From Anaerolineae bacterium (GTDB lineage Bacteria; Chloroflexota; Anaerolineae; Aggregatilineales; UBA2796), in the NCBI GenBank assembly GCA_019637555.1, contig JAHBVK010000007.1:82750-146749 (forward strand): 64,000 bases of DNA, in the 5' to 3' direction. Both the position numbers and the translations under genes were made by a program. The notes under the pieces were generated by a model, which made no database searches, was not told where the DNA came from, and worked only from the letters and a program-made list of their open reading frames with translations. This document shows, in pieces, positions 9,280-18,643 of the stretch. How positions within the stretch are numbered: position 1 is the stretch's first letter; each line of letters begins with the position of its first letter.

Positions 9280-10692
9280 ATGTCTGATGATCCGTTAAAA
9301 GGAAAAACGGCACTAATCTTAGGTTTTGCGCGGCAGGGACAAGCGCTGGCACGGTGGCTGCCCAACATTGGAGCGAAGGTGATCGTCTCTGATAAGCGCA
9401 ACCTTGGCGAATTAGCTGATGCAATGCTCGATTTTCTGCATAGTCCGGTTTCCTTTGCTCTCGGCGGACACCCACTCGAACTGTTGGATGAGGCGGATGT
9501 GCTGTTCCTCAGTGGTGGTGTTGATCCCAATATTACGATTTGTCGGGAGGCTGTCGAGCGCAGCATCCCGTTAACTAATGATGCACAGGCTTTCCTCGAA
9601 CGGTGCGCCGCCCCGGTGATCGGCATCACGGGCAGTGCAGGCAAGACCACTACCACCACTCTCGTCGGCAGGATGGCGCAAGCCGCAGGCATGAAAACAT
9701 GGGTCGGCGGCAACATTGGCGATCCGCTGGTGGACGATCTGGATCAGATCGATGATGGTGATACGGTAGTGATGGAACTTTCCAGCTTCCAGCTCGAACT
9801 GATGACGCGCAGTCCACAAGTCGCTTGCGTGCTCAACGTCACGCCGAATCATCTGGATCGGCATGGATCGATGCAGGCATACATGGATGCTAAAGCGCAG
9901 ATCTTCTTGCATCAAAATCCAGAAGACATCGCCATCTTCGGCATGGACGATCCGGGATCGAGCGCGTTGGCGGCACAAGCGCCCGGTCGCGTTGGCTACT
10001 TCAGTATGCGCCAGATGGTTACAGACGGTGCTTTCTTAGCCGGTCAGCGATTGATGGTAGTTGGTGAGTGCTCACCTGATCGCGCTCCGCATACGGTCTG
10101 TACGCGCGACGAAATTCGGCTGCGCGGCGATCACAACGTCAGTAACGTTCTGGCGGCAATCGCAATAGCAGGTGCAGCGGGCGTTCCGGTACCCGCAATG
10201 CGTGAGGTAATTCGCGGCTTCAGCGGCGTACCTCATCGCCTAGAAGAAGTGCGTACGGTCGATGGCGTCACTTACATTAACGACAGCATTGCCACCGCTC
10301 CGGAGCGCGTCATTGCGGCGATCAAGAGTTTTAAGGAACCGCTGATCCTGTTAGCTGGCGGACGCGACAAGAAACTGCCGTGGGCGGAACTCGCTGCACT
10401 GATCGCACGTCGCTGCCGCTTCCTGCTGACCTTTGGCGAGTTCGGTAACACCATCGCGGAGTATGCGCGGGCGGCTGGCTTGTTTGGTGGCGTGTTGGAA
10501 GGCGTAGAGAACGTCCCGACGCTCGATGAAGCAGTCAAGCGCGCCGCCGAGATCGCCCGATCTGGTGACGTGGTGCTGCTCAGTCCGGGTTGCACCAGTT
10601 ACGATGCATATGAGGATTTCCAGCAGCGCGGCGAACACTTCCGAGAACTAGTACAGGCGCTAGAAGAACGGGATCGCGGCGTCAAGCGCTAA
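9280..10692 (+). CDS. murD: UDP-N-acetylmuramoyl-L-alanine--D-glutamate ligase
   Basis: Cytoplasmic Mur ligase that adds D-glutamate to UDP-MurNAc-L-Ala in peptidoglycan synthesis, 470 aa. An N-terminal Rossmann-like domain is followed by the ATP motif GITGSAGKTTTT near residue 116, then ELSSFQLE and NVTPNHLDRH, typical of MurD, then NDSIATAPE and the C-terminal LAGGRDK and LLSPGCTSYDAY-FQQRGEHF blocks, where SPGC.S.D is MurD-specific. It is not in a dcw cluster here, standing alone between adoK and the convergent greA. Its presence shows the organism makes peptidoglycan. Confidence 0.95.
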   Translation: MSDDPLKGKTALILGFARQGQALARWLPNIGAKVIVSDKRNLGELADAMLDFLHSPVSFALGGHPLELLDEADVLFLSGGVDPNITICREAVERSIPLTNDAQAFLERCAAPVIGITGSAGKTTTTTLVGRMAQAAGMKTWVGGNIGDPLVDDLDQIDDGDTVVMELSSFQLELMTRSPQVACVLNVTPNHLDRHGSMQAYMDAKAQIFLHQNPEDIAIFGMDDPGSSALAAQAPGRVGYFSMRQMVTDGAFLAGQRLMVVGECSPDRAPHTVCTRDEIRLRGDHNVSNVLAAIAIAGAAGVPVPAMREVIRGFSGVPHRLEEVRTVDGVTYINDSIATAPERVIAAIKSFKEPLILLAGGRDKKLPWAELAALIARRCRFLLTFGEFGNTIAEYARAAGLFGGVLEGVENVPTLDEAVKRAAEIARSGDVVLLSPGCTSYDAYEDFQQRGEHFRELVQALEERDRGVKR

Positions 10693-10702
10693 CAATAAAA
10701 GA

Positions 10703-10724
10703 GGGTGGGTTTATAAACCCACCC
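10703..10724. repeat. Perfect 22 bp palindrome between murD and greA
   Basis: A perfect inverted repeat, GGGTGGGTTT and its complement around a TA centre, eleven bases after the murD stop. Sequence of the form AAACCCACCCTAC is typical of dispersed intergenic palindromes. It may act as a 3' end stabiliser for murD. Confidence 0.7.
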
Positions 10725-10745
10725 TACATGACATTATGAAGCTGT

Positions 10746-10775
10746 AAGGGCAGGTTCGCAAACCTGCCCTTTTTT
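10746..10775. terminator. Rho-independent terminator, copy 1 of the GGGCAGGTT hairpin family
   Basis: Stem AAGGGCAGGTT / AACCTGCCCTT with loop CGCA, followed by a T tract. It sits between convergent murD and greA and can terminate murD. The same stem recurs near 20704 and 32209. Confidence 0.8.
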
Positions 10776-10780
10776 CTTTC

Positions 10781-11260
10781 TTAGGTCGCCTTCTTGATCG
10801 CCTTGATCTTGAAGGTCAGTGCGCCCGCCGGAGCTTGCACCTGCACTTTATCGCCTACCTTATGACCGAGCAGCGCCGATCCTAGCGGACTCTCGTTGGA
10901 GATTTTGCCTTCCTTCGGGTTCGCTTCCGCTGCTCCGACGATGGTGAATGTTTCCGGCGATTCGCCATCTTCCTGTACCGTCACTTCTACACCAACACGC
11001 ACCATATTCGGCTTGTTGCTTTCCGTATCAGGGACGACGGTAGCGCTGCGCAGCAAGGTCTCCAGATAGTTGATGCGCCCTTCCAGAAACGCCTGCTGCT
11101 CTTTGGCATCATGATAATCGGCGTTTTCCGAAAGGTCGCCCATCGAAATTGCTTCTTTCAGGCGCGCCGCTAGTTCAGGGCGCTTCACCTGTTTCAATTC
11201 AGTTAATTCGCGCCGCAATTCCGCCGCGCCAGATTCCGTGAGAAATTGTCCTTCAGTCAT
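10781..11260 (-). CDS. greA: Transcription elongation factor GreA
   Basis: Binds the RNA polymerase secondary channel and stimulates cleavage of backtracked transcripts. The 159 aa length is typical. The N-terminal coiled-coil hairpin contains LTELKQVKRPELAARLKEA and the family block GDLSENADYHDAKEQQAFLEGRI, whose acidic tip carries the catalytic Asp and Glu. The C-terminal FKBP-like domain ends with ESPLGSALLGHKVGDKVQV. Monocistronic, converging on murD across the two hairpins. Confidence 0.96.
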   Translation of the reverse strand: MTEGQFLTESGAAELRRELTELKQVKRPELAARLKEAISMGDLSENADYHDAKEQQAFLEGRINYLETLLRSATVVPDTESNKPNMVRVGVEVTVQEDGESPETFTIVGAAEANPKEGKISNESPLGSALLGHKVGDKVQVQAPAGALTFKIKAIKKAT

Positions 11261-11335
11261 AACTGCCTCATTGAACGTAATCTATATTCAGGCTAAAAGA
11301 AAACAAAGCAACGGTCAAGGTCAAATTGCCCACCG

Positions 11336-11364
11336 TTGACACACTATGGGTGATCATGTAAACT
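11336..11364 (+). promoter_or_regulatory. Sigma-70-type promoter for tRNA-Cys
   Basis: TTGACA at 11336-11341 and TAAACT at 11359-11364 with 17 bp between them. The predicted transcription start is about 8 bp before the tRNA, as expected for a short tRNA leader. Confidence 0.7.
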
Positions 11365-11378
11365 TCTGTTCCTTGTAC

Positions 11379-11449
11379 GGCGTCGTGGCCAAGTGGTAAG
11401 GCAAGGGTCTGCAAAACCCTCACCGCGGGTTCGAATCCCGCCGACGCCT
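11379..11449 (+). tRNA. tRNA-Cys (GCA)
   Basis: The 71 nt sequence folds as a cloverleaf: acceptor GGCGTCG paired with CGACGCC, anticodon stem AGGGT/ACCCT, loop CTGCAAA with anticodon GCA, and T loop GGGTTCGAATCCC. The discriminator base is T, as expected for tRNA-Cys. The CCA end is not encoded and a run of six T follows the gene, so the terminator is simple. Confidence 0.95.
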
Positions 11450-11495
11450 TTTTTGCTGCCTGCTCGTCGCCCTTAGCGGAATAGCTTGCAAAAGC

Positions 11496-12227
11496 TTAGG
11501 GCTTTTCCTCATCCTCATCCAGCGCCGTGAAGCGCATAAAAGCCTGTTCTTCGGGACTCATATCTTCTGGATACTCCGTATCGTCGTGCGCTTTGAGGAT
11601 GCGATAACCCTCTTTGATGTAGCTGCGAATCGTGTGCGGGCTGACGCCCATTTCATCCGCTGCCAACTGCGCCGACATCCCTTCGATCACGCATAGCCAC
11701 AACGCCTGCCTGATCCGCTCGGTCATCTCTGGATATTCGCGTTCTTTGGGCAGTAGTTTGGCATCTTGCAAGCGCACATCATAGGGATCGTGATTCATGC
11801 GCTCCACCGCCCGTGTCACCGTCAGATCGTGTTCGTAGGCATATACTAGGGCGCCGACTACATGAACACCGACTTCCTCTCGCAGCATGTAACCTTTCAC
11901 ACCTGCATCCAGCGCTGCCGAGACGAAGTGTGGTTCCATACGCCGCGCCAGACACACCACAGCTAGGTCTTTGATCCGTTTGTGCAGCTTCTTCACGCCG
12001 TCTCGGAGCGCTTCTGGTGTCGGGTATAGATCGGGATCGAGCACGGCGACATCTGGATACTCCACTTCCGCCAGCCGATCCAGCTTACTGAACGCTTCTT
12101 CCAAGCTCTTTGATAAGATTGAGATGCGCGCGCGACGATCCCATGCCACGTAGCTGTTGAGTGCACGCAGCGCGTAGAAATCGGGATCGATGATCACTAC
12201 CTTCAAATTCAGCAGTTTTTTGCTCAT
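11496..12227 (-). CDS. Atypical response regulator with LuxR-type DNA-binding domain
   Basis: 243 aa protein with an N-terminal receiver-like domain (VVIIDPDFYALRAL, then VLDPDLYP with the candidate phospho-acceptor Asp64) and a C-terminal helix-turn-helix (SAQLAADEMGVSPHTIRSYIKEGYRIL, about residues 184-210). The receiver departs from the standard pattern: the usual acidic pair reads DPD, and the conserved Lys region near GYMLREE has Arg. No histidine kinase is nearby. The very acidic tail (EDEEKP) is notable. Phosphorylation is therefore uncertain; the protein may be a constitutive or ligand-controlled regulator. Confidence 0.75.
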   Translation of the reverse strand: MSKKLLNLKVVIIDPDFYALRALNSYVAWDRRARISILSKSLEEAFSKLDRLAEVEYPDVAVLDPDLYPTPEALRDGVKKLHKRIKDLAVVCLARRMEPHFVSAALDAGVKGYMLREEVGVHVVGALVYAYEHDLTVTRAVERMNHDPYDVRLQDAKLLPKEREYPEMTERIRQALWLCVIEGMSAQLAADEMGVSPHTIRSYIKEGYRILKAHDDTEYPEDMSPEEQAFMRFTALDEDEEKP

Positions 12228-12373
12228 GGGCGCGCATCCTCTGCCTTTGGTTGTCGGTGTCCATTAGGGCAAAAATACATTCCACAAATTATACCAAATG
12301 TGATGGAACAAAAATCGCCCGTTCATCGTCACAAGTCATAATGATATGGAACTATGCACCAAAGTGAGGCTTT

Positions 12374-15300
12374 ATGCGCCGACACATTCGCCTATCACTG
12401 TTATTACTGGTCATTTTAGGTTTAGCCATTTCTAGTGCCAACGTGCGTGTGCGCGGGCAAGACGATCAGGGAACGCTGACGCCGGGGATCCTCTCCAGCT
12501 TCCCCGCCCAGCGTGAGGTGATCGGTCCCGACGCCACCATTCAAATTACTTTCAATCAGCCGATGGACAAGCAGAGCATCGAATCCGCGCTGCTGATCGA
12601 TCCACGCGTAGAGGGGACACTGAGTTGGAAGGATGACTCAACGCTGATCTTTGATCCGGCGGGACCGCTAACGCGTGGTGGAGAATACCTGATCAGCGTC
12701 GCGCCGGAAGCTAAAACGGCGTCGGGTGTGGAATTGGGCGAACGCTTCAACCTCGATTTCTCCATCGCGCCGAATCTGAGCGTGCAGCAGGTGATCCCCG
12801 CGCCGGACGCTACTGAGATCGACGCGCGCGCCGCTGTCACAGTGATTTTTGATCGTCCAGTTGTGCCAGTCGTCACCACTGGCGATCAGAGCAACTTGCC
12901 GCAGCCGTTGACCTTCGAGCCAGCGATTGAGGGTACAGGGGAGTGGGTGGGCACGGCGATCTACACCTTCCGTCCGAACACCGCGTGGGCAGGCAGCACC
13001 ACCTATACCGCTACCGTGCGGAGCGATCTCACCGATGTAGACGGCAGTCCGATGACTGGCGCATATTCGTGGAAGTTCAGTACCGGCGCGCCCCGCTTAC
13101 TGTACACCTACCCCAGTGCAGATCAATCGCTAGTGGAGCTAGAGTCCGTCATCCAGATCACCTTCAATCAACCGATGGATGTGGATAGCACCAGAGCCGC
13201 CTTCACGGTACGCAATACGCAAAACGGCGCGGACGTGGCAGGCTCGATCATCTTCAGCGACGACAAGACGACGCTCACCTTCACGCCTGCCTCCAAGCTG
13301 GCACTGGCAACCACCTATCAAGTGGAGATCACAGGAGCAGCCAAATCTGCGACTGGTGAAGCGGTGTTGGTCAATCCGCAGGCTTACGTGTTTAGCACGC
13401 CGCCATTTCCGGCGGTAGTGAGTACCAATCCCACCAATGGAGCGCTGGTGCAGCCGGGTGCTGGTGTGATGATCCAGTACAATACCAACATGGATGCTAG
13501 TTCCTTCGCGGGCAAAGTCCATATTACGCCGGAGCCGAAGACATTCCAGATCTACGGTGGACAGTACACACAGATCAATTTCCTGTCTCAACCTGCCACT
13601 ACCTACACCATTACCATTGATGCAGGCGTGAAGGACATTTACGGCAATGTGATCGATCAGCCTTTCGTGATCACTTTCACCACCACCGATGCTCCTCCCG
13701 AAGTCGCACTAGGAGCGCGCGATGTCGTCAATGTGACAAGCGCCTACCGACCCGAAACGGTGGTACAAGCTGCTGCCATCAACGTCAGCCAAGTGATCAT
13801 GAATGTGACCGCGCTGGAGTTCAACGAACTGCTGTCGCTGCCATGGAGCAGTGGTTATCTCGATCTTTATAACTACAACCCGCCGCGCGTTACCCGCACC
13901 GTGCAATTCCCCTTGAATGTGGATCGCAATGTGCGCGTAGATATGACCATCCCATTGAGTGGCGAAGCGGGCGTGCCAGTACCACCGGGTGCGTACTATC
14001 TCGACATCGGTGCGCCAGAAGTGGTACTGCGTACAGGCGGTCGTACCAATCGGATGCTGTGGCTGGTCACTACCGCCAATCTGACGGTCAAAGTCGCGCC
14101 GGGGCAGGTGCTGGTCTGGGCAACCGATCTCAAATCAGGTCAGCCGCTGATCAATGTGGAAGTACAACTCTTTGACGAGTACGGACGTGTCAAGATCGGT
14201 TCGGCGCAGACAGACACTGATGGCATCGCTCGCTTCACCATTAGCACACAAAACGAGATGCTTTACGCTGCATATATGGCAGCGATCAACACCGGAGAAG
14301 CCTTCGCGCTGACCTCCACGCGCTGGACGAACGAACTCGAACCATATCAATCGAACGTCAGCCTCGATGTGCCGATGCGCGAGAAAGTCTATCTGTATAC
14401 CGATCAGCCGATCTACCGTCCGGGGCGTCCCGTCTACTTCAGAGGCTTGGCGCGCATTCAAGACGATGTGACTTTCAAGCAGCCGCCTTACAGCGATCTA
14501 CGTGCCATCATCACTGATCCCAACGGGCAAGAGGTCTACAACAAAGTCCTCACGTTGAACAATTTCGGCGGCTTCAGCGATCACTTCGATCTGCCGCAGG
14601 ACGCCATGCTGGGGCAGTACTACCTGCGCGTAGATCACACCACGACAGAGCCGAATCTGCCGTTCGAGAACACGCTGTACTTCCAAGTCGCGGAATTTCG
14701 TCCACCCGAATTCCTGACAACCACCACCGCGGACAAAACCGAATATGCCGCTGGCGACACCATCAAAGTCAGCATTGACGGCAAGTTCCTATTCGGCGGC
14801 GCGGTCTCCGGCGGTCAGGTCAGTTGGACAGCAATTGCCAATCAAGGCTACTTCAACTACACGGGTCCGGGTAATTACGATTTCGGTCAATTCGGCTGGT
14901 ACTACTGGGACTGGGGCGGCGGTGGTTACGTCTATAACCGTCAGGTCGCCACCGGTACTGGCGTGCTGGATGCCAACGGACAGTTACAGATCGAAGTGCC
15001 TGCCGATCTTGGCGACAATGCGACTACGCAGGACTTCACCATCGAAGCGACGGTCACCGATGTCAGCAACCAGTCGATTAGCGGACGCACCACCGTCACC
15101 GTGCACCCTGCCGATTTCTACATCGGACTCGCGCCCAAAGTCTACGTCGGCAAAGCGGGCGAACCGCTGGACACCAACCTGATCACGGTCAATTGGAACA
15201 GCAGCGCCAAGCCGGATCAACTGCTGCATCTGAAGGCGACTCAGCGTAACTGGAAGCAGAATCCCGATACGCTGGAATGGGCGCTCGATGCTACCATCGT

Positions 15301-18300
15301 CGCTGAGCAGGACATCACGACGGGCGCGGATGGCAAGGGTGTGTTCACCTTCACGCCACCGGAAGCAGGCATCTACGAGATCGAAGCGACGGGGCGCGAT
15401 TCGCGGGAACGGCTCGCCCGCACTACGACTACGGTATGGGTGCAGGGATCGAACTCCGTCTCGTGGAGCCGCGACGATAAACGTCTGACTCTGATCGCGG
15501 ATGCCAAGAGCTATAAACCCGGCGACACAGCGGGCGTACTGATCACCTCACCGTTCCCCGAAGAAGTAACCGCGCTGGTGACGGTGGAACGCGCTGGCGT
15601 GATGAAGTCGGAAGTGGTCAAGTTCACGGGCAGTTATACCTATCGGCTGCCGTTGGAAGAACTCCACGCGCCCAATGTCTACGTGGCGGTGGCGTTGTTC
15701 CGCAGCAGTGGCGACGAAGGCAGAGTCAACGAGCTGCGCTATGGACTGATCAACCTGCCAGTGGAAGTGCAGAAGCGGCTGAAAGTGCAGCTTACGCCCT
15801 CGACCACGCAGGCGGAACCGGGCGCGACGGTGCGCTTCGATGTGCTGATCACCGATCTTGAGGGTAATCCGGTTAGCGCCGAGGTGGGATTGGCGCTCAG
15901 TGATGTGGCGACGCTTTCCGTTGGTGCGCCCAACAGCCAAGCGATCTTCGACTACTTCTGGTCGCCGCGTGCTCTCAGCGTAAATACCAGCGCGGCGATG
16001 TACCGCGTGGTCGATGCGATCAAGGCGGCGCAGTTGTATCTCAATCAGTTCGACACGGCGCGGCAGGAAGCTGCCTTCGCGGGTGGCGCACCGCAGCCCA
16101 CCATGTCCGCCGTCTCCGATGGGATCGCCGCGCCTGCTGCTAATGAGGCGGCTGCCGACTCTGATAAGAGTTTGCCTGATACTGGTGGTGCTGGCGGTGA
16201 TCAAGCACAGCAGCAGGTTACTCCACGCACCAACTTCGTGGATACGCCGCTGTGGTTGCCCAGCCTGATCACCGACGCGGAAGGCAAAGCGACTGCTGAA
16301 GTGACGCTGCCCGATAACCTGACCACATGGCGACTCGATGCCCGCGCGACTTCCGCTGAAACGGCGGTAGGCGATGCTACTATCGAGATCATCTCCACCA
16401 AGCCGCTGCTCGTGCGTCCCGCGACACCGCGCTTCTTCGTGGTCGGTGACGAATCCGAATTGGCGATGGTGGTCAACAACAACACTGACCGCGATCTGGA
16501 TGTCACGGTGAAGTTAGAGGCGAAGGGGGTCACACTCCGCGCTGATGCTACGCAGCAGTTGAAGATCGAGGCGAAGGGGCGCGCCCGCGTGGCGTGGTTG
16601 GCAACGGTTGGCGATGTGCCAGCGGTGGATGTGATCTTCGCGGCGGTCAGCGGCGAGTACAGCGATGCCAGTAAGCCGCAGGTGGGCATCGGCGCGGATC
16701 GCCTGCTGCCCGTCTACAAGTACCGCACACCGGATTACGTCTCGACGGCGGGCGTGCTGTTCGAGCCGGGATCGCGCACCGAAGCGATCCAGCTACCGAG
16801 CGAAGAACTCGCACCGACGGGCGATCTGACGATCACGCTTAATCCTTCGCTGGCAGCGGCGACCGTCGATGCTCTGGATTATCTGGAAAACTTCGAGTAT
16901 CAATGCCTTGAGCAGACGGTCAGCAAGTTCCTGCCCAACGTGATCACGTACCGCGCCTTGCAGAAACTGGGAGTCGCCAAGCCCGAACTTCGCGCCGATC
17001 TGGAAGCGGCAGTGAGCTATGCACTGGCGCGGCTGAAGCGTGAACAGCATGGTGATGGCGGCTGGGGCTGGTTCTACAGCGATGAGAGCAATCCTCTGAC
17101 CACCAGCTACGCGCTGCTCGGTCTGCTGGAAGCGCGTGCTTCTGACTTCCAAGTGCCGCAAGACATGATTGATCGCGCGGCGGGCTTCCTGATGACGCAG
17201 GTGATCACACCTACGGATCGCACCGAGCCATACATCCTCAATCGGCAGGTGTTCATGGCGTTCGTGCTCTCTAAAGTGCAGCGCTGGAACACCGATGTTC
17301 TCAACCTCATGTTCAACCTGCGCGACAAGCTGCAAATCTCCTCGCGCGCCTTCCTCGCTCAGACCTTCGCTCAAACGGGCGGTGGTCAGGATAAGATCGA
17401 CGCGCTGCTCTCCGATCTGAACTCGACGGCGATCCTCTCCGCGACGGGCGCACACTGGGAAGAAGGCTGGCGCGATTGGTGGAACTGGGGCAGCAACACG
17501 CGCACCACTGCTATCGTGCTGGATACGCTGGTCAAGCTGACGCCCAACGTCAAAGAAAGCCAACTACTGCCTAACGTAGTCCGCTGGCTGATGGTGGCGC
17601 GGCGCGGGGATGCTTGGGAAACCACACAAGAAACCGCGTGGGCAGTGATGTCGCTGACTAGTTGGATGGACGCGACGGGCGATCTGAGTGCAGATTATGG
17701 CTACAACGTCTCGCTCAACGGCACGCAGATCGGTGAGGGAACGGCAAACGCCGAGAATCTTACCGAAGCGACGGTGCTGCAAGCAGATGTTGCCGAGATG
17801 CTGCGCGACACGGCTAACCGCGTCACCGTCCAGCATAGCGACGGTGCGGGATCGCTCTACTACACCATGACGCTGCATGTCGAGCAGCCCGTCGAAGCGG
17901 TCAAGCCGACCAATCGCGGGCTTGCCTTCAAGCGCGTCTACAAGATCGGTGATCAGATCGTGACCAGCGCACAGGTTGGTCAGACGGTCACGGTGGAACT
18001 GGAAATCGTGGCGGAGAGCGATCTCTACTACGTTAACATCAACGATCCGATCCCTGCTGGCACGGAGATCATCGACAGATCGCTGCAAACGACCTCGCAA
18101 GTCGGGCAGCCTGTCGATTTCTACAACGTCGATTTCCGCTACGGTTGGGGCTGGTGGTGGTTCAGCAATACCGAAGCACGCACCGAGAAAATGGTCTGGT
18201 CTGCCAGCTATCTACCGCGCGGCACCTATCGCTTCGTCTACCAGATTCAGGCGACCACGCCGGGAACCTACCGGGTGATCCCGCCGAACGGTCAGGAGTT

Positions 18301-18367
18301 CTACTTCCCCGAAGTGTTCGGACGCGGCGCGGGCAGCCTGTTCACCGTCATGGGTGAGCAGCAGTAA
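12374..18367 (+). CDS. Bacterial alpha-2-macroglobulin family protein with thioester motif
   Basis: 1,997 aa exported protein predicted to trap proteases covalently. Residues 1-29 form a Sec signal peptide without a lipobox Cys, so the protein is either released or held at the envelope another way. Repeated Ig-like Big_5 domains follow (ITFNQPMDKQSIESALLIDP, then similar blocks near residues 145, 255 and 350). The macroglobulin region has YLYTDQPIYRPGRPVYFRGLAR near residue 672. The complement-like part has TPLWLPSLITDAEGKA near 1290 and the thioester CLEQ at Cys1511-Gln1514, followed by an alpha/alpha-toroid with WGWFYSDESNPLTTSYALLGL. The bait region should lie in the Ala/Gly/Asp-rich stretch near residues 1235-1285. 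No penicillin-binding partner gene (pbpC) is adjacent, unlike in E. coli. Confidence 0.92.
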   Translation: MRRHIRLSLLLLVILGLAISSANVRVRGQDDQGTLTPGILSSFPAQREVIGPDATIQITFNQPMDKQSIESALLIDPRVEGTLSWKDDSTLIFDPAGPLTRGGEYLISVAPEAKTASGVELGERFNLDFSIAPNLSVQQVIPAPDATEIDARAAVTVIFDRPVVPVVTTGDQSNLPQPLTFEPAIEGTGEWVGTAIYTFRPNTAWAGSTTYTATVRSDLTDVDGSPMTGAYSWKFSTGAPRLLYTYPSADQSLVELESVIQITFNQPMDVDSTRAAFTVRNTQNGADVAGSIIFSDDKTTLTFTPASKLALATTYQVEITGAAKSATGEAVLVNPQAYVFSTPPFPAVVSTNPTNGALVQPGAGVMIQYNTNMDASSFAGKVHITPEPKTFQIYGGQYTQINFLSQPATTYTITIDAGVKDIYGNVIDQPFVITFTTTDAPPEVALGARDVVNVTSAYRPETVVQAAAINVSQVIMNVTALEFNELLSLPWSSGYLDLYNYNPPRVTRTVQFPLNVDRNVRVDMTIPLSGEAGVPVPPGAYYLDIGAPEVVLRTGGRTNRMLWLVTTANLTVKVAPGQVLVWATDLKSGQPLINVEVQLFDEYGRVKIGSAQTDTDGIARFTISTQNEMLYAAYMAAINTGEAFALTSTRWTNELEPYQSNVSLDVPMREKVYLYTDQPIYRPGRPVYFRGLARIQDDVTFKQPPYSDLRAIITDPNGQEVYNKVLTLNNFGGFSDHFDLPQDAMLGQYYLRVDHTTTEPNLPFENTLYFQVAEFRPPEFLTTTTADKTEYAAGDTIKVSIDGKFLFGGAVSGGQVSWTAIANQGYFNYTGPGNYDFGQFGWYYWDWGGGGYVYNRQVATGTGVLDANGQLQIEVPADLGDNATTQDFTIEATVTDVSNQSISGRTTVTVHPADFYIGLAPKVYVGKAGEPLDTNLITVNWNSSAKPDQLLHLKATQRNWKQNPDTLEWALDATIVAEQDITTGADGKGVFTFTPPEAGIYEIEATGRDSRERLARTTTTVWVQGSNSVSWSRDDKRLTLIADAKSYKPGDTAGVLITSPFPEEVTALVTVERAGVMKSEVVKFTGSYTYRLPLEELHAPNVYVAVALFRSSGDEGRVNELRYGLINLPVEVQKRLKVQLTPSTTQAEPGATVRFDVLITDLEGNPVSAEVGLALSDVATLSVGAPNSQAIFDYFWSPRALSVNTSAAMYRVVDAIKAAQLYLNQFDTARQEAAFAGGAPQPTMSAVSDGIAAPAANEAAADSDKSLPDTGGAGGDQAQQQVTPRTNFVDTPLWLPSLITDAEGKATAEVTLPDNLTTWRLDARATSAETAVGDATIEIISTKPLLVRPATPRFFVVGDESELAMVVNNNTDRDLDVTVKLEAKGVTLRADATQQLKIEAKGRARVAWLATVGDVPAVDVIFAAVSGEYSDASKPQVGIGADRLLPVYKYRTPDYVSTAGVLFEPGSRTEAIQLPSEELAPTGDLTITLNPSLAAATVDALDYLENFEYQCLEQTVSKFLPNVITYRALQKLGVAKPELRADLEAAVSYALARLKREQHGDGGWGWFYSDESNPLTTSYALLGLLEARASDFQVPQDMIDRAAGFLMTQVITPTDRTEPYILNRQVFMAFVLSKVQRWNTDVLNLMFNLRDKLQISSRAFLAQTFAQTGGGQDKIDALLSDLNSTAILSATGAHWEEGWRDWWNWGSNTRTTAIVLDTLVKLTPNVKESQLLPNVVRWLMVARRGDAWETTQETAWAVMSLTSWMDATGDLSADYGYNVSLNGTQIGEGTANAENLTEATVLQADVAEMLRDTANRVTVQHSDGAGSLYYTMTLHVEQPVEAVKPTNRGLAFKRVYKIGDQIVTSAQVGQTVTVELEIVAESDLYYVNINDPIPAGTEIIDRSLQTTSQVGQPVDFYNVDFRYGWGWWWFSNTEARTEKMVWSASYLPRGTYRFVYQIQATTPGTYRVIPPNGQEFYFPEVFGRGAGSLFTVMGEQQ

Positions 18368-18393
18368 ACTGATCCGCTACTGAAACAAATATT

Positions 18394-18416
18394 GAGGGCG
18401 ATTGATCATCGCCCTC
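18394..18416 (+). terminator. Hairpin after the macroglobulin gene
   Basis: Stem GAGGGCGAT / ATCGCCCTC with a 5 nt loop, 27 bp after the stop codon, followed by TTTCG. The T run is short, so this is a weak or bidirectional terminator. Confidence 0.6.
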
Positions 18417-18441
18417 TTTCGTGTTCGCTTTCCACCGACGT

Positions 18442-18640
18442 ATGGGTTCAACAGCCCATGCTACAATGTCTAGAAACTCTCTAGCACGGTTCTATGACAG
18501 CGCATTTTCTGACTTAACCCACTTCAGTGGGTTTACCAAGTATTGTAGCCGGAGGTTTTAACCTCCGGTCTACTCAGCGACCACTTAAAAAACGCCGGTC
18601 AAGCCTTTTAGCCTCCGGTGTCATTCTTAAGGAAAAACCA
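18442..18640. repeat. Cluster of dispersed palindromes
   Basis: The 276 bp between the macroglobulin and acetyltransferase genes holds three separate hairpins: ATGGGTT...AGCCCAT (18442-18459), AACCCACT-TC-AGTGGGTT (18516-18533) and CCGGAGGTT-TT-AACCTCCGG (18549-18568). A degenerate further copy of the last follows (GCCGG...CCTCCGG, about 18594-18618). The stems differ, so these are several repeat families packed together. No protein is supported here, although the acetyltransferase frame runs open through the third hairpin. Confidence 0.7.
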
Positions 18641-18643
18641 CCA

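Noticed and set aside
15548..16204. A 218-codon open frame antisense to the macroglobulin gene
   Set aside because: Same reasons: shadow of the strong plus-strand frame, amino acid composition is Arg/His-heavy and unlike a protein.
16793..17563. A 256-codon open frame antisense to the macroglobulin gene
   Set aside because: It lies wholly inside a well-supported gene on the other strand, has no ribosome-binding site and no recognisable motif, and long antisense frames are common in GC-rich coding sequence.
18527..18643. N-terminal extension of the acetyltransferase
   Set aside because: The extension would translate the hairpin cluster. The internal ATG has its own AAGGA and aligns with the family start.
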